A stretch of 64,000 nucleotides of DNA from Bdellovibrio bacteriovorus. Its GTDB lineage: Bacteria; Bdellovibrionota; Bdellovibrionia; Bdellovibrionales; Bdellovibrionaceae. Where the stretch lies: positions 166,120-230,119 of the forward strand of contig NZ_LUKD01000006.1 of assembly GCF_001592745.1 (NCBI RefSeq). Reading direction: 5' to 3'. The translations under genes were made by a program, and so were the position numbers. The notes beneath the pieces are model-generated. The model did not search any database. It was given only the letters and a program-made list of their open reading frames with translations, and was not told the DNA's origin. Position 1 is the first letter of the stretch. Each line of letters opens with the position of its first letter. Shown one piece after another: positions 27,453-36,810 of the stretch.

Positions 27453-27845
27453 ATGAAAGCATTGGTTCTTTTTGTCGCTTTGTTCGGGTCCACTGCAATG
27501 GCAGAATTAAAACCTGTGGGAACATTCGTTCCTTCTGTTTGCGGTTACAACGAAATTCAAACTTTCTGCTTCGGTCGCCGCGTGGGTTTCACAACGGCTT
27601 ACGCCTCTCTTTCTTCCGCACACGGAACTGAAGTTTATGAAATCGTTCATCGCGCAAAAATCAATGGTGGCATCAATCCGCTTTATACAGCCGAACAACT
27701 GACTTTGGAAAACGAAGAAGGCCGCATCAGTGTCGTGGTTCGTGGTCAGAAAAACCGTCCTTACAGCAGCAGCGCCACGGTGACTTATGAAGATGGCACT
27801 ATCGCCGTTTTCACTGATTTTGGCGCGGTATTTACGACTCTTTAA
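27453..27845 (+). CDS. secreted protein of unknown function
   Basis: 130 residues with a signal peptide (MKALVLFVALFGSTAMA). AGGAGATG precedes the start. The mature 113 residues contain two cysteines (VCGYNEIQTFC) likely to form a disulfide, and end with beta-strand-like segments (ISVVVRG, ATVTYEDGTIAVFTDFG). No family recognised. A strong terminator follows 22 bases after the stop, so it is monocistronic. Confidence 0.75.
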   Translation: MKALVLFVALFGSTAMAELKPVGTFVPSVCGYNEIQTFCFGRRVGFTTAYASLSSAHGTEVYEIVHRAKINGGINPLYTAEQLTLENEEGRISVVVRGQKNRPYSSSATVTYEDGTIAVFTDFGAVFTTL

Positions 27846-27866
27846 TCGCAGTAAAAAATGATACTC

Positions 27867-27898
27867 AAAGGCGCTGTCCCCCAGCGCCTTTTTTATTT
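27867..27898 (+). terminator. rho-independent terminator
   Basis: Ten-base stem AAAGGCGCTG / CAGCGCCTTT with a five-base loop, followed by TTTTATTT. Confidence 0.9.
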
Positions 27899-28004
27899 GA
27901 GGTCATGCCTCGTCCGATTTCGTCTGTTACTAGCTCATCATGACAGCTTGTTAATTTAAAGACGCTTCACTTTTTCTGCTAGAACTTTCGCATCGGAGGT
28001 TTCT

Positions 28005-28397
28005 ATGAAACACATCTTCGCCATCTGTGCGATTGTAATCACATCCCTATCGGCCGTAGCGAACACTCTTCCAGTGAAAAGCTGCGAAGCTATTACCAAC
28101 ACCCATATCTTCAAGTTCGATCAAGTGGGCCAGGACATCCAAGCGACATTAGAGGATAAAAAGCTGCAACGCTACTCAGACCTTAGCAACCCCAAAGAGG
28201 GAAAGCTTAAAATTTTTGGCAAACAACGAACCACGATTCTTATTGAAGACAAAGATCTGACGGAGTTCGTAAAACTTCGTTATTTACCACGTGAGCTTTT
28301 GGTGGGAATGATGATGGGTCGCCCCGAATACATTGGTGAGGAAGATATTTTATATTCTTACGCGGATGAATTCATCGTGGCGTTAAAGTGTAAATAA
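28005..28397 (+). CDS. secreted protein of unknown function
   Basis: 130 residues with a signal peptide (MKHIFAICAIVITSLSAVA). CGGAGG sits nine bases before the ATG. Two cysteines lie near the ends of the mature chain (KSCEAI and LKCK), consistent with one disulfide. It is similar in size and layout to the gene at 27453 but I see no clear sequence identity. No family recognised. Confidence 0.72.
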   Translation: MKHIFAICAIVITSLSAVANTLPVKSCEAITNTHIFKFDQVGQDIQATLEDKKLQRYSDLSNPKEGKLKIFGKQRTTILIEDKDLTEFVKLRYLPRELLVGMMMGRPEYIGEEDILYSYADEFIVALKCK

Positions 28398-28430
28398 AAA
28401 AGGCGGATGAACTATCCGCCTTTTCTTCTC
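28398..28430. terminator. bidirectional terminator
   Basis: Eleven-base stem AAAAGGCGGAT / ATCCGCCTTTT with loop GAACT; T-rich on both strands, between convergent genes. Confidence 0.9.
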
Positions 28431-28448
28431 TTCACTTAAATAGGAAGA

Positions 28449-28877
28449 TTAAGTGTTCACATCGAGCATCTTCACCACTTCTTCAATATGCTCGGTCTCT
28501 AGACGAATCATCCCGCGGATCATCTCTTCTAAAGCAACGTCGTCTGCGCAGTGTTTAAGCACTTCTTTATACTTTGCCAAAGCGCTTTGTTCGAAGTCTA
28601 AGCTTTCTTTCAAAATATCCAAAACCTTGTGAGTTTTAGTTTCTGGAACCGGTGACACCTTCAAAGAAGGGTGACCGCCTAAAGCTGTGATCTTTTCGCC
28701 GACCATGGAAGCATGCTGATAACCTTCATTCGCTTGGTCATGGAACCATTTAACGATTGGAATACGGTTAGGCCCTTTGATCATCAATGCATAGTGCAGA
28801 TAGCGAACTACGCCGGAAATTTCCATCTCGATAATTTCATTCAGTAAAGCGACAACTTTTTGATTTTCATTAGACAT
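28449..28877 (-). CDS. ferritin-like (bacterioferritin/Dps-type) protein
   Basis: 142 residues from ATG 28877, which has GGAGG six bases upstream. It is a four-helix ferritin-like bundle: NEIIEMEISGVVRYLHYALM gives a Glu-x-x-x-x-x-Tyr/His iron-ligand pattern, HDQANEGYQHASMVGEKITALGG has the bacterioferritin-like Glu-x-x-His, and EEMIRGMIRLETEHIEEVVKML the second pair. The family stores iron or protects against peroxide. Cytosolic. Whether it binds haem like true Bfr is not evident. Confidence 0.85.
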   Translation of the reverse strand: MSNENQKVVALLNEIIEMEISGVVRYLHYALMIKGPNRIPIVKWFHDQANEGYQHASMVGEKITALGGHPSLKVSPVPETKTHKVLDILKESLDFEQSALAKYKEVLKHCADDVALEEMIRGMIRLETEHIEEVVKMLDVNT

Positions 28878-28948
28878 GCAGGCCTCCAAACAGTTCTAAG
28901 AAGAACATTGGCAGGACAGAGTCTCAAGTGAAAACCCCATACCCAGCC

Positions 28949-29698
28949 TTAGGTCAGAAGTCTTTCTAAAAACTTACGTGCGAAGAGATGGGCGTCCCCG
29001 GGCCATCGCGCTGAAACATAGTTCTCATCACACACGGCAAAGCCTGCACTCAGACTGCTGTCACTATCACGGGATAGAGGCAAAGGGCCTCTTAAAAAAT
29101 CCTGGGGAGCTTGCAAAGATTGGCGCACTTCGGCCTCTACTGTCTGCGGATAGGTTCGATAATAATCTCCTAACCACCAGCGCGTCAGATTCCAAGCTAA
29201 CAACTCTTGCGATTGTAACAGTGAGGTTGTCTTTCTACCATAAAGCACGCTCTGACCGTTGCCACATTTGCTTCGCGCCACCAGAACGACACCATGACAA
29301 ATTGCACCCACCGGTTTTCCTCTTTCGAAAAAAGCCGCCGTTTGGCTTTGCAAAACCGGAGATTCCAAATACTCTTTCATACCCGGCGCATGCCCACCAG
29401 GCAAAATAAGGCCATCAAAATCGACTTCGCGTGCATTTTCCCACTTTAACGGAGATCGAAATTCCGAGCACTGAATCATATCCTCATAGGCCGCCTGGGC
29501 ATTTTTGTCGGCGACAAGAAGTGGAGCCAGGACTCCCAAACCGTCACCGCTGATCATGCGATCATCACAAGTCGCCTTGCCTCCATCCGAAGTCGCAAAG
29601 TAAATCTGCACGCCCGCGCGGGAGAGAGTTCTCCAGGGAACCGCGGCTTCAGTTGGATCAAAATCTTTTTTTGGTAAAGGCATCAAAACTTTTTTCAA
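28949..29698 (-). CDS. DJ-1/PfpI family protein (type 1 glutamine amidotransferase-like)
   Basis: About 249 residues. An ATG at 29719 touches the terminator hairpin at 29720, leaving no room for a leader; a TTG at 29698 has GGAG six bases upstream and gives the family-typical start LKKVLMPLPKKDFDPTEAAVPW, so I prefer it. Nucleophile elbow AICHGVVLVA, preceded by LILPGGHAPGMKEYL. Members are glyoxalases, deglycases or chaperones; this subgroup (with the long C-terminal LTAREN-like region replaced by SAGFAVCDENYVSARWPGDAHLFA) is poorly characterised. Confidence 0.83.
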   Translation of the reverse strand: MKKVLMPLPKKDFDPTEAAVPWRTLSRAGVQIYFATSDGGKATCDDRMISGDGLGVLAPLLVADKNAQAAYEDMIQCSEFRSPLKWENAREVDFDGLILPGGHAPGMKEYLESPVLQSQTAAFFERGKPVGAICHGVVLVARSKCGNGQSVLYGRKTTSLLQSQELLAWNLTRWWLGDYYRTYPQTVEAEVRQSLQAPQDFLRGPLPLSRDSDSSLSAGFAVCDENYVSARWPGDAHLFARKFLERLLT

Positions 29699-29719
29699 TC
29701 GAAACTCCGCGGCTCCCAT

Positions 29720-29755
29720 AAAAAAAGGGGAGTCTTCTTACTCCCCTTTTTTTTA
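29720..29755. terminator. strong bidirectional terminator after pilR
   Basis: Fourteen-base stem (seven A, GGGG, AGT with the complement) and a CTTCTT loop. It ends the pil transcript on the minus strand. Confidence 0.92.
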
Positions 29756-29770
29756 AAATCTGTTGAGATT

Positions 29771-31177
29771 TTATTCATCATCTAGTTCATCATCACCAAC
29801 AACACCGAGGTTGTATTTTTCTATGCGATATCGCATAGATCGGAATGAAATATGAAGAAGCTTGGCAGCTCTCTTTTTCACTCCGCCGGCGGCGTGAATC
29901 GCTTTCACCAAAAGTTCTTTTTCAATCTGTCCCATCACCTTATCAAGATCAACACCGTCATCACCGATTTCGATTTCATTGGACGAGGCCATCTTGCGGC
30001 CCGATGCCGTATTCACCATCGGTGGCAAAGATTCAGGAAGGATGGTTGCGCCACCTTCTAAAGCCACTGTGCGCTCGATCAAGTTTTCAAGCTCACGCAC
30101 GTTACCTGGATAGTCATACTTCTTTAAAATCTCCATTGCTTCTGCGCTGATTGCGCCGATGTTTTTACCCAAACGCTCGTTGTACTTTTTAAGGAAGTGA
30201 TTTGCGAGCAAAGGAACGTCTTCACGGCGTTCGCGAAGGCCCGGAGTTTTGATATTGATAACATTCAAGCGATAGAACAAATCTTGACGGAAAGTTCCTT
30301 TTTGAACCATCTCTTCAAGATTTCTGTTTGTCGCCGCGATGATACGCACTTCGACTTTCATGTCTTCCGTCGCACCCACACGGCGAATTACACGCTCTTG
30401 AATCGCACGAAGAAGCTTTACCTGAATCGTCAAAGGCAACTCACCGACCTCATCCAGGAACAGAGTTCCGGAATCAGCCACTTCGAAAAGACCCGCTTTA
30501 TCTGAAACAGCGCCTGTGAAAGAGCCCTTCTTATGACCGAACATTTCAGATTCCATCAAGTTTTCAGGAATAGCACCACAGTTGACAGTCACAAACGGAC
30601 GGTCTTTCAAAGGACCATTGTAGTGAATCGCTTTTGCAACGACCTCTTTACCTGTTCCCGACTCCCCCGTGATCAAAACGTTTGTTGGAGTTTGAGAGAC
30701 ACGCTTAACCATATCGTAAATCGCGTGCATCGCCGGAGAGTTTCCGACCATGTTTTGGAAAGAGTATTCTTTAACGAGTTCTTTTTTAAGAGATCTATTT
30801 TCAACTTCCAAGTTGCGAGAACGTAAAGCATTTTGAATGTTCAAACGAACTTCATCAATCTTAAACGGCTTCGTCAAATAATCGTAGGCACCCATCTTCA
30901 TGGCTTCAACCGCAGTTTCGGTTGTACCGAAAGCCGTGATCAACATGAAGACCGTATCAGGGTAAGATTCTTTGACGTGTTTCAGAAGCTCGATACCCGT
31001 CACATGCGGCATCTGTAGATCCGAAATGATCATATCGAAAGTTTTTTTCGTTAGAAGGTCTTTCGCTTTTTGGCCATCCTCAGCCAAAGTCACTTCATAG
31101 CCTTCTTTTTTAAGCATGATCTCTAAAAACTCGCGAATGGATTCTTCGTCATCGACAACAAGAATTCTCGACTTCAT
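29771..31177 (-). CDS. pilR: PilR, sigma-54-dependent type IV pilus response regulator
   Basis: 468 residues. Receiver domain (residues 1-120; phosphoacceptor Asp near 52 in MIISDLQMP, Lys near 103 in LTKPFK), AAA+ domain with Walker A GESGTGKE, GSFTGA (Ser in place of Ala, as in other PilR), GTLFLDEVGEL and DYPGNVRELENLIE, and a C-terminal Fis helix-turn-helix (RAAKLLHISFRSMRYRI). In Pseudomonas and Myxococcus PilR switches on pilin genes with sigma-54. It is last in the pil cluster, 36 bases after pilS, and closes with a strong terminator. Confidence 0.92.
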   Translation of the reverse strand: MKSRILVVDDEESIREFLEIMLKKEGYEVTLAEDGQKAKDLLTKKTFDMIISDLQMPHVTGIELLKHVKESYPDTVFMLITAFGTTETAVEAMKMGAYDYLTKPFKIDEVRLNIQNALRSRNLEVENRSLKKELVKEYSFQNMVGNSPAMHAIYDMVKRVSQTPTNVLITGESGTGKEVVAKAIHYNGPLKDRPFVTVNCGAIPENLMESEMFGHKKGSFTGAVSDKAGLFEVADSGTLFLDEVGELPLTIQVKLLRAIQERVIRRVGATEDMKVEVRIIAATNRNLEEMVQKGTFRQDLFYRLNVINIKTPGLRERREDVPLLANHFLKKYNERLGKNIGAISAEAMEILKKYDYPGNVRELENLIERTVALEGGATILPESLPPMVNTASGRKMASSNEIEIGDDGVDLDKVMGQIEKELLVKAIHAAGGVKKRAAKLLHISFRSMRYRIEKYNLGVVGDDELDDE

Positions 31178-31213
31178 GTATACGCTCCCACGTCCTGTGT
31201 TCTATTCATTCTC

Positions 31214-32791
31214 TCAGTTTGCTTTGGGAAAAGTCAAAATAAACTCAGTACCTACGCCGACTTCGCTTTCGACAAAGACTTGTGCTCCATGCCCTTCCAA
31301 AATCTTATGAGTCACAGCTAGACCTAGGCCCGTGCCTTTAGGTTTCGTCGTGTGGAAGGGTTCAAACATTTTCTTCTTCGTCGCTTCGCTCATTCCACAT
31401 CCGGCATCACGAATGCGCACTTCCACTTCATTGCCTTTCGTCACGGCTTGAACGGAAATTTTCGGTTGCGGACTTTCATTCATCGCTTGGTATGAGTTGA
31501 TAATGATATTTAAAAAAGCCTGTTTCAATTTATCACGACGACCTAAGATCTTTAACCCGGCATCGTACTGTCTGACTTGCTCGACATCGGCGCGCACTTG
31601 ATTGTTGGTACGCATAGAGTCCAAAACTTCCGTCACAAGCGAAGACAAATCCACCGGATCTGTCGGCGGCGTTTCGGGGCGCGCGTAATCCAGAAATTCA
31701 GTGATTAGGTTGTTCAAGCGATCAATTTCCCGAAGAACAATTTTCATCAGTTTACGATCATCTTCGTTCGTCACTGTTTGAGTCAGCATCTCTATACTGC
31801 CGCTGATACCGGCTAACGGATTGCGAATTTCATGGGCAATCCCCGCCGCCAAGCCGCCCACCGCTGCCAACTTTTCATTTTGACGGGCGTTGTATTCCAA
31901 TTGACGAATTTTAGTTAAGTCATCAAAAAGCGCGATAGAAAGATGTGATTGAAGCTCAGGACTATAGATTTTGGATACCGTCAGACCTAGGATTTTTGCC
32001 TGAGCTTCTGGCGACGGTGCGTACTTCACGTCTTTTTTGACTAAAGACTCTGCCTTATCAACGTCTGGAAAAAGCTGATAAAAGTTCGCCGACGAAACAT
32101 CGGGCATGCCTAAAATCTCGAGCGCCGAAGAGTTTGCTTTTACAATTTCTCCGTTTTCAGTGAATGAGACCATTCCTGTCGGAATATTCTCAACCAAAAC
32201 TTCGTTAAGTTCTTGCGCAGAACGAAGGCTTAGACCGGTTTTTTTAAGTTCGCTACCAACAAATTGAAGCTGTTCACTTAAATATCCCGACAATCCCGCG
32301 ACCGAGAAGAACGCGATATTATTTAAAGCTAAAAGAAAAAAGAAATTCAGGGCTTTCATTTCTGGCGAAAACAGAGCTGCCCCAGAAAAAAAGATGCTCG
32401 TAAAAAGAGCCAACGTCACCGCGCCCACGCCGCGACACGCGATACCCGCTAATAAGATATTTACTAAGTGCAAAAATAGAAACAAGGACTGACTGATTCC
32501 CGAATGATAAATCAAAAGTGAAATCAGCAGCGAGTCGGCGACAAAACCCAAAAACAAAAGAAGCGGACGTTGCAGCAACTGGTCCCAGAAGGAAAACCAA
32601 ATCAAATGAAGTCCCAGTGCCACTGTCAGAATGGAATAAAACGGCCCTAAGATGGACCAGTTCACGAATCCTTCTTGAACGATGCTGGAAATAACACTGA
32701 TAACAAGTATAAGAACAAAAAGACTGAGGCGGCCAAACTCCACCATCAGTCCTTGTTCTTTATTGTTCTGCAAAGCAAAACTTAGGCGCAT
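31214..32791 (-). CDS. pilS: PilS, membrane sensor histidine kinase
   Basis: 525 residues. Six hydrophobic segments fill residues 15-175, then a PAS-like domain (MVSFTENGEIVKANSSALEILGM), then HisKA with AAGIAHEIRNPLAGISGSIEML (phospho-His) and HATPase with IIINSYQAMNE, RIRDAGCGM and PKGTGLGLAV. Six-helix PilS kinases sense pilin in the membrane. It follows pilC directly, stop next to start, and phosphorylates the adjacent PilR. Confidence 0.9.
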   Translation of the reverse strand: MRLSFALQNNKEQGLMVEFGRLSLFVLILVISVISSIVQEGFVNWSILGPFYSILTVALGLHLIWFSFWDQLLQRPLLLFLGFVADSLLISLLIYHSGISQSLFLFLHLVNILLAGIACRGVGAVTLALFTSIFFSGAALFSPEMKALNFFFLLALNNIAFFSVAGLSGYLSEQLQFVGSELKKTGLSLRSAQELNEVLVENIPTGMVSFTENGEIVKANSSALEILGMPDVSSANFYQLFPDVDKAESLVKKDVKYAPSPEAQAKILGLTVSKIYSPELQSHLSIALFDDLTKIRQLEYNARQNEKLAAVGGLAAGIAHEIRNPLAGISGSIEMLTQTVTNEDDRKLMKIVLREIDRLNNLITEFLDYARPETPPTDPVDLSSLVTEVLDSMRTNNQVRADVEQVRQYDAGLKILGRRDKLKQAFLNIIINSYQAMNESPQPKISVQAVTKGNEVEVRIRDAGCGMSEATKKKMFEPFHTTKPKGTGLGLAVTHKILEGHGAQVFVESEVGVGTEFILTFPKAN

Positions 32792-34012
32792 CTATTGAAC
32801 CACATCCGCCATATTGAAGATCGGAAGATACATCGCCACGACAAGAACGGCGATAATACCACCCAAAACAACCATCAAAAGAGGCTCTAGAAGTGAGGTC
32901 ATAGCTTTTACTGCGGTTTCGACTTCATCTTCATAGAAGTCGGCGATCTTACCCAACATGATATCCAAAGTACCCGACTGTTCGCCAATCGAGATCATTT
33001 GTACGACCATCTCGGGGAAGGCTTTTTCTTTTCCTAGAGGTGCCGCAAAAGTACGACCTTGGGTTACGGACTCTTTACAGCGAAGCAAAGACTGCTCGAT
33101 AACGATATTGCCCGCAGTTTTTGAAGAAATATCAATGGCCTCGATCAACCCTACACCCGAAGACAACAAGGTGGAAAGTGTTCTAGTCAAACGGGCGATC
33201 GCAGACTTTTGCACCACTTCACCAAAAACCGGTGCTTTCATGATGAAACGATCAAACGCGTCTTTACCCGCATCAGTGCGGATCCACTGCGCAAACACGA
33301 AAGGACCGACAATCAGAACGACCAGGTATACGTACCAGTTATTAATCATCGAGTTACTTAGATTCACCACCATTTGAGTTAAAGCAGGTGGTTCTTTTCC
33401 TGAAGACGCAAAGAATTCCATGAACTTTGGAATAATGAAAACCAGGATACCCGCGATAACGATCATCGCAACGACGATGATGACCATCGGATACACCAAG
33501 GCTCCTTTGACTTGCGCTTTCAGCTTTTCAGATTTTTCCATGTAGCTGGCAAGACGTTGCAGAATGCTATCCAAGATACCGGCTTCTTCACCCGCTTGGA
33601 TCATGTTCACGTAAAGTTTATCGAAAACATTCGGCACTTGCGCCATAGAGTCAGCCAAACGACGACCGCCTTCGATCGAAGTTTTTACTTGAGCAGAGGC
33701 CTCTTTTAAAAGCCCTGGGCGCAGACCTTCAGAAAGAATTTTTAAGGAGTCCACGACGGGAATACCGGCATTGATCAAAGTAGCAAACTGTCGAGTGAAA
33801 ACTTGAAGATCTTTTCCATTCACACGCGGAGCAAAAAGCCCCGTGCTGCTTTTTCCTGCGGCCGCACGCGCGCCACCAAATTGCACGACACGAACAGGCA
33901 ACAGCTGCTGCGCTCTTAAACGAATGATCGCCTCTTGTTGGTTGGCGGCTTCGATTTCACCTTGAACCACTTGGCCCGAGGCGTTTTTTGCTTGGTATTG
34001 AAACTTTGCCAT
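32792..34012 (-). CDS. pilC: PilC, inner-membrane platform of type IV pilus
   Basis: 406 residues with two T2SS-F domains (about 60-190 and 265-390). FTRQFATLINAGIPVVDSLKIL, the GLLKEASAQVKTSIEGG repeat, and LTRTLSTLLSSGVGLIEAI are family landmarks. Three membrane helices are visible (about 170-192, 220-240, 375-398). PilC anchors the PilB and PilT motors. It starts one base after the pilT-like stop region and runs into pilS with no gap. Confidence 0.95.
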   Translation of the reverse strand: MAKFQYQAKNASGQVVQGEIEAANQQEAIIRLRAQQLLPVRVVQFGGARAAAGKSSTGLFAPRVNGKDLQVFTRQFATLINAGIPVVDSLKILSEGLRPGLLKEASAQVKTSIEGGRRLADSMAQVPNVFDKLYVNMIQAGEEAGILDSILQRLASYMEKSEKLKAQVKGALVYPMVIIVVAMIVIAGILVFIIPKFMEFFASSGKEPPALTQMVVNLSNSMINNWYVYLVVLIVGPFVFAQWIRTDAGKDAFDRFIMKAPVFGEVVQKSAIARLTRTLSTLLSSGVGLIEAIDISSKTAGNIVIEQSLLRCKESVTQGRTFAAPLGKEKAFPEMVVQMISIGEQSGTLDIMLGKIADFYEDEVETAVKAMTSLLEPLLMVVLGGIIAVLVVAMYLPIFNMADVVQ

Positions 34013-34013
34013 C

Positions 34014-35057
34014 TTAGATACCTACCTTTTTCAAGAGCTGATCAAGATTGTCGGGATCACGAGAAACTTCAAATGCTGTTTTTAGGTCTACACGACGACG
34101 AATAAGATGCTGAAGTAAAGACTGATTCAAAGTTAAAATGCCGGAATTTTCTTGGGCGTGATTCATCAAAGAGTCTAAGCCCTTTAAGTCCTCCGTCTCA
34201 ATGAGGCTGCGCACCTGAGGCTTCATAAGTAAAACTTCGTGTGCAAAAACTTTGTCTCCGGCAAGTCCGCTGACAGCGTATTGTCCCGCCGCCAAACTTA
34301 AAATCTCAGAAAAGCGTGGCGCGCCATGCTCTCCATATTTTTCTCCAAGAACTGATAAAGAGCGACGAAGAGCATTCGTAAGAGATGGAGCCTTCATCGA
34401 ATAAATAACAAAAAGACCGCGCTCCGCCAATGTCATAGCCTCAAGCAACGATTCATCATCAGCGAACCCTTCAAAGACCACCATATCTACGCCCGCCATC
34501 AGGCTTTCGCGTTCTTCAGGTTTTGAAAAGTCACCGTTGTGGTAAAGATAACAAGCCTTCGCTTCCTTCACTTGAGGAAAAGCTTTGCGAGAAAAAACAA
34601 CGCCGACAAAAGCTTTTTCTTCACTGAGCTTTTGCAGGATTTTATGCAATGCCCACACCTGCCCCGCTTCACCGGGACCAGACAGAAGAACCAGGCCTTT
34701 CATGCGCGCGCAGCTTTCCATCAGTGAAGGCGGTAAGGAAATTTCCTGTCGTCCACCGTCTAAGTCCATATCCAAGACGGCTTTCATTGTTGTGTCTTGT
34801 TGAAAGAAAGAAAAACCAATACGAACATTTTCAAAAGAGGCTTCGCCTTGAACAACACCCGTCGTATCCAGAACGGCCTTTTGCTGATTAGATAAAAGAC
34901 TTTGCTGCAGAAGATTCCATTCCGTTACTAATGCGGGAGAAGTGCGAAGACTCGCCCACCCTGAAGACAAACGAACACGCGGTTCACTGCCCACTACAAA
35001 TAAAAACTCTTCAGCTTTTTTCGCTTTTGCCTGCAAAAGAAGTTCCGTCAAACTCAT
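34014..35057 (-). CDS. degenerate PilT/PilU-like ATPase (pseudo-PilT)
   Basis: 347 residues, the length of PilT, and lying between pilB and pilC. Conserved landmarks remain: LLLSGPGEAGQVWALHKILQKL where PilT has GPTGSGKST, a Walker B region DMVVFEGFADDESLLEAMTLAERGLFVI, APSLTNALRRSLSV for the His-box neighbour, QYAVSGLAGDKVFAHEVLL, and the C-terminal SGILTLNQSLLQHLIRRR. The Walker A Lys and Ser/Thr are missing (EAGQV), the Walker B acidic end is VFEGF, and the His box reads IYSMKA. ATP hydrolysis is therefore unlikely; a structural or regulatory role is inferred. It overlaps pilB by one base (position 35057). Confidence 0.85.
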   Translation of the reverse strand: MSLTELLLQAKAKKAEEFLFVVGSEPRVRLSSGWASLRTSPALVTEWNLLQQSLLSNQQKAVLDTTGVVQGEASFENVRIGFSFFQQDTTMKAVLDMDLDGGRQEISLPPSLMESCARMKGLVLLSGPGEAGQVWALHKILQKLSEEKAFVGVVFSRKAFPQVKEAKACYLYHNGDFSKPEERESLMAGVDMVVFEGFADDESLLEAMTLAERGLFVIYSMKAPSLTNALRRSLSVLGEKYGEHGAPRFSEILSLAAGQYAVSGLAGDKVFAHEVLLMKPQVRSLIETEDLKGLDSLMNHAQENSGILTLNQSLLQHLIRRRVDLKTAFEVSRDPDNLDQLLKKVGI

Positions 35058-36760
35058 TATGTGTCCTTCACTGATGCATTGAGTACTTCTTCAATCGTCG
35101 TCAAACCACGCTTCAATTTTAACAAGGCACTACGACGTAGAGTTCTCATACCTTGTTCACGTGCTAGATAACGAAGCTGTCCTGTCGAGGCTCCTTTAAG
35201 AATCGCCTCTTTCATCTTTTCGGTCATGTGCATAAGTTCAAAAATGGCAGTACGACCTTTGATTCCTGTGTTACTGCAGTTCGCGCAGCCTTTGCCGCGG
35301 AAAACTTTGTAATCACCCACTTCGGCTTGAGGTACGCCCAAGTTCAAAAGAATTTGGGCGGGCACATCGACCGGAGCTTTGCACGATTCACAGATTTTAC
35401 CCACCAGACGTTGAGCGACGATAAGATTCACGGTGGAAGTAATAATATAAGGAGCCACGCCCATTTCTGTCAGACGAATCACCGTCGAAGGAGCATCGTT
35501 GGTATGCAAGGTACTTACAACCAAGTGACCTGTTGACGCCGCTTTAAAAGCAATTTCGGCTGTTTCTAAGTCACGAATCTCCCCCACCAGAACGATATCC
35601 GGGTCCTGACGCAGGAAAGATTTTAAGGCACTTGCGAAAGTCAGCTCAATATCCGGGTTCATTTGAACCTGATTAATACCTTCTAAGTTGAATTCGACCG
35701 GGTCTTCTGCTGTCGAGATATTTACATCCGGCTGATTCAGCTCTGAAAGCGCTGAATAGATCGTATTTGTTTTACCGGAACCCGTAGGACCTGTGATCAA
35801 AACCATGCCTTGAGGAAGATTGATCTGCGATTTGAAAAGTTTCAAATCGTCTTCTTCAAATCCCAGCTTCGTCATATCAAGCTGCAAATTCGATTTATCT
35901 AAAAGACGCAGAACAACTTTTTCACCCCACAGTGTCGGCAAGACACTCACACGGAAATCCATCTCTTTCCCTTTGGAAGTACGGACTTTCAAACGACCAT
36001 CCTGGGGACGGCGTTTTTCTGCGATGTCGAGCTTAGACATGATCTTAATACGAGAGGCAATAGCCGCACCCGTTCCCGCAGGAGGGGCCGTGGCTTCTTG
36101 CAAGTTACCGTCGATACGGAAACGCACGCGGTATTTCTTTTCGTAGGGTTCAAAGTGAATATCTGAAACTCTTTTACGAATGGCATCCGTTAAGATCGAG
36201 TTCACGAACTTCACGATAGGCGCATCGTCTGTCACGCCGTCTTGGTCAATAACTTCGGCCGTAGGATTGTTGACACTGAATTCTTCGTCAAACCCATCAG
36301 ATCCGATCACATTTAAAGACTTCGTACTGATGCTACCGCCATAGTATTTTTCAATACCAGAAGCAATCGCACTTTCCGTTCCTACAACGGCCTGAATACG
36401 ACAGCGAGTGATAAATCGTAAGTCTTCTTTAACGATGATATTGGAAGGATCGGCAAAAGCGACCACCAGTGTGGTTCCCGCCTTCTGCAAGGGAATCAAC
36501 GTGTTCTTTTCACAGACATCTTTAGGAATAAGGCTGATAACCGACTGATCAATTTCAAATGTGTTCACTTCCACGCCGGGAACCGCGAAATGCTTTTCCA
36601 GCGCACGAAGGATTTGATTTTCTTTAAGGAAACCCAATTGAATGATGGCAGACGTCAGTTTATTTCCGGCTTTTTTCTGTTCTTCAATTGCAAGCGACAA
36701 CTGATCTGCGCGCAGCAGACCTTGCTTAACTAAGATTTCACCAATTTTGAGTGAAGACAT
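35057..36760 (-). CDS. pilB: PilB, type IV pilus extension ATPase
   Basis: 567 residues. N-terminal MshEN/GSPII_E domain (residues about 1-150), then the motor domain with Walker A GPTGSGKTN, Asp box, DPDIVLVGEIRDLETAEIA (Walker B) and STLHTNDAPST (His box). A zinc-binding tetracysteine is CESC and CANC (about residues 455-495). PilB drives pilin assembly. It heads the pil cluster, with an ATG 36760 and 50-base gap from the preceding gene; pilus function is essential for prey entry in Bdellovibrio (known of the genus). Confidence 0.95.
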   Translation of the reverse strand: MSSLKIGEILVKQGLLRADQLSLAIEEQKKAGNKLTSAIIQLGFLKENQILRALEKHFAVPGVEVNTFEIDQSVISLIPKDVCEKNTLIPLQKAGTTLVVAFADPSNIIVKEDLRFITRCRIQAVVGTESAIASGIEKYYGGSISTKSLNVIGSDGFDEEFSVNNPTAEVIDQDGVTDDAPIVKFVNSILTDAIRKRVSDIHFEPYEKKYRVRFRIDGNLQEATAPPAGTGAAIASRIKIMSKLDIAEKRRPQDGRLKVRTSKGKEMDFRVSVLPTLWGEKVVLRLLDKSNLQLDMTKLGFEEDDLKLFKSQINLPQGMVLITGPTGSGKTNTIYSALSELNQPDVNISTAEDPVEFNLEGINQVQMNPDIELTFASALKSFLRQDPDIVLVGEIRDLETAEIAFKAASTGHLVVSTLHTNDAPSTVIRLTEMGVAPYIITSTVNLIVAQRLVGKICESCKAPVDVPAQILLNLGVPQAEVGDYKVFRGKGCANCSNTGIKGRTAIFELMHMTEKMKEAILKGASTGQLRYLAREQGMRTLRRSALLKLKRGLTTIEEVLNASVKDT

Positions 36761-36810
36761 ATGGCTCCTGTCACTAGACTTACTTTAATACAGGGTGCCA
36801 TTTTTTGTAA

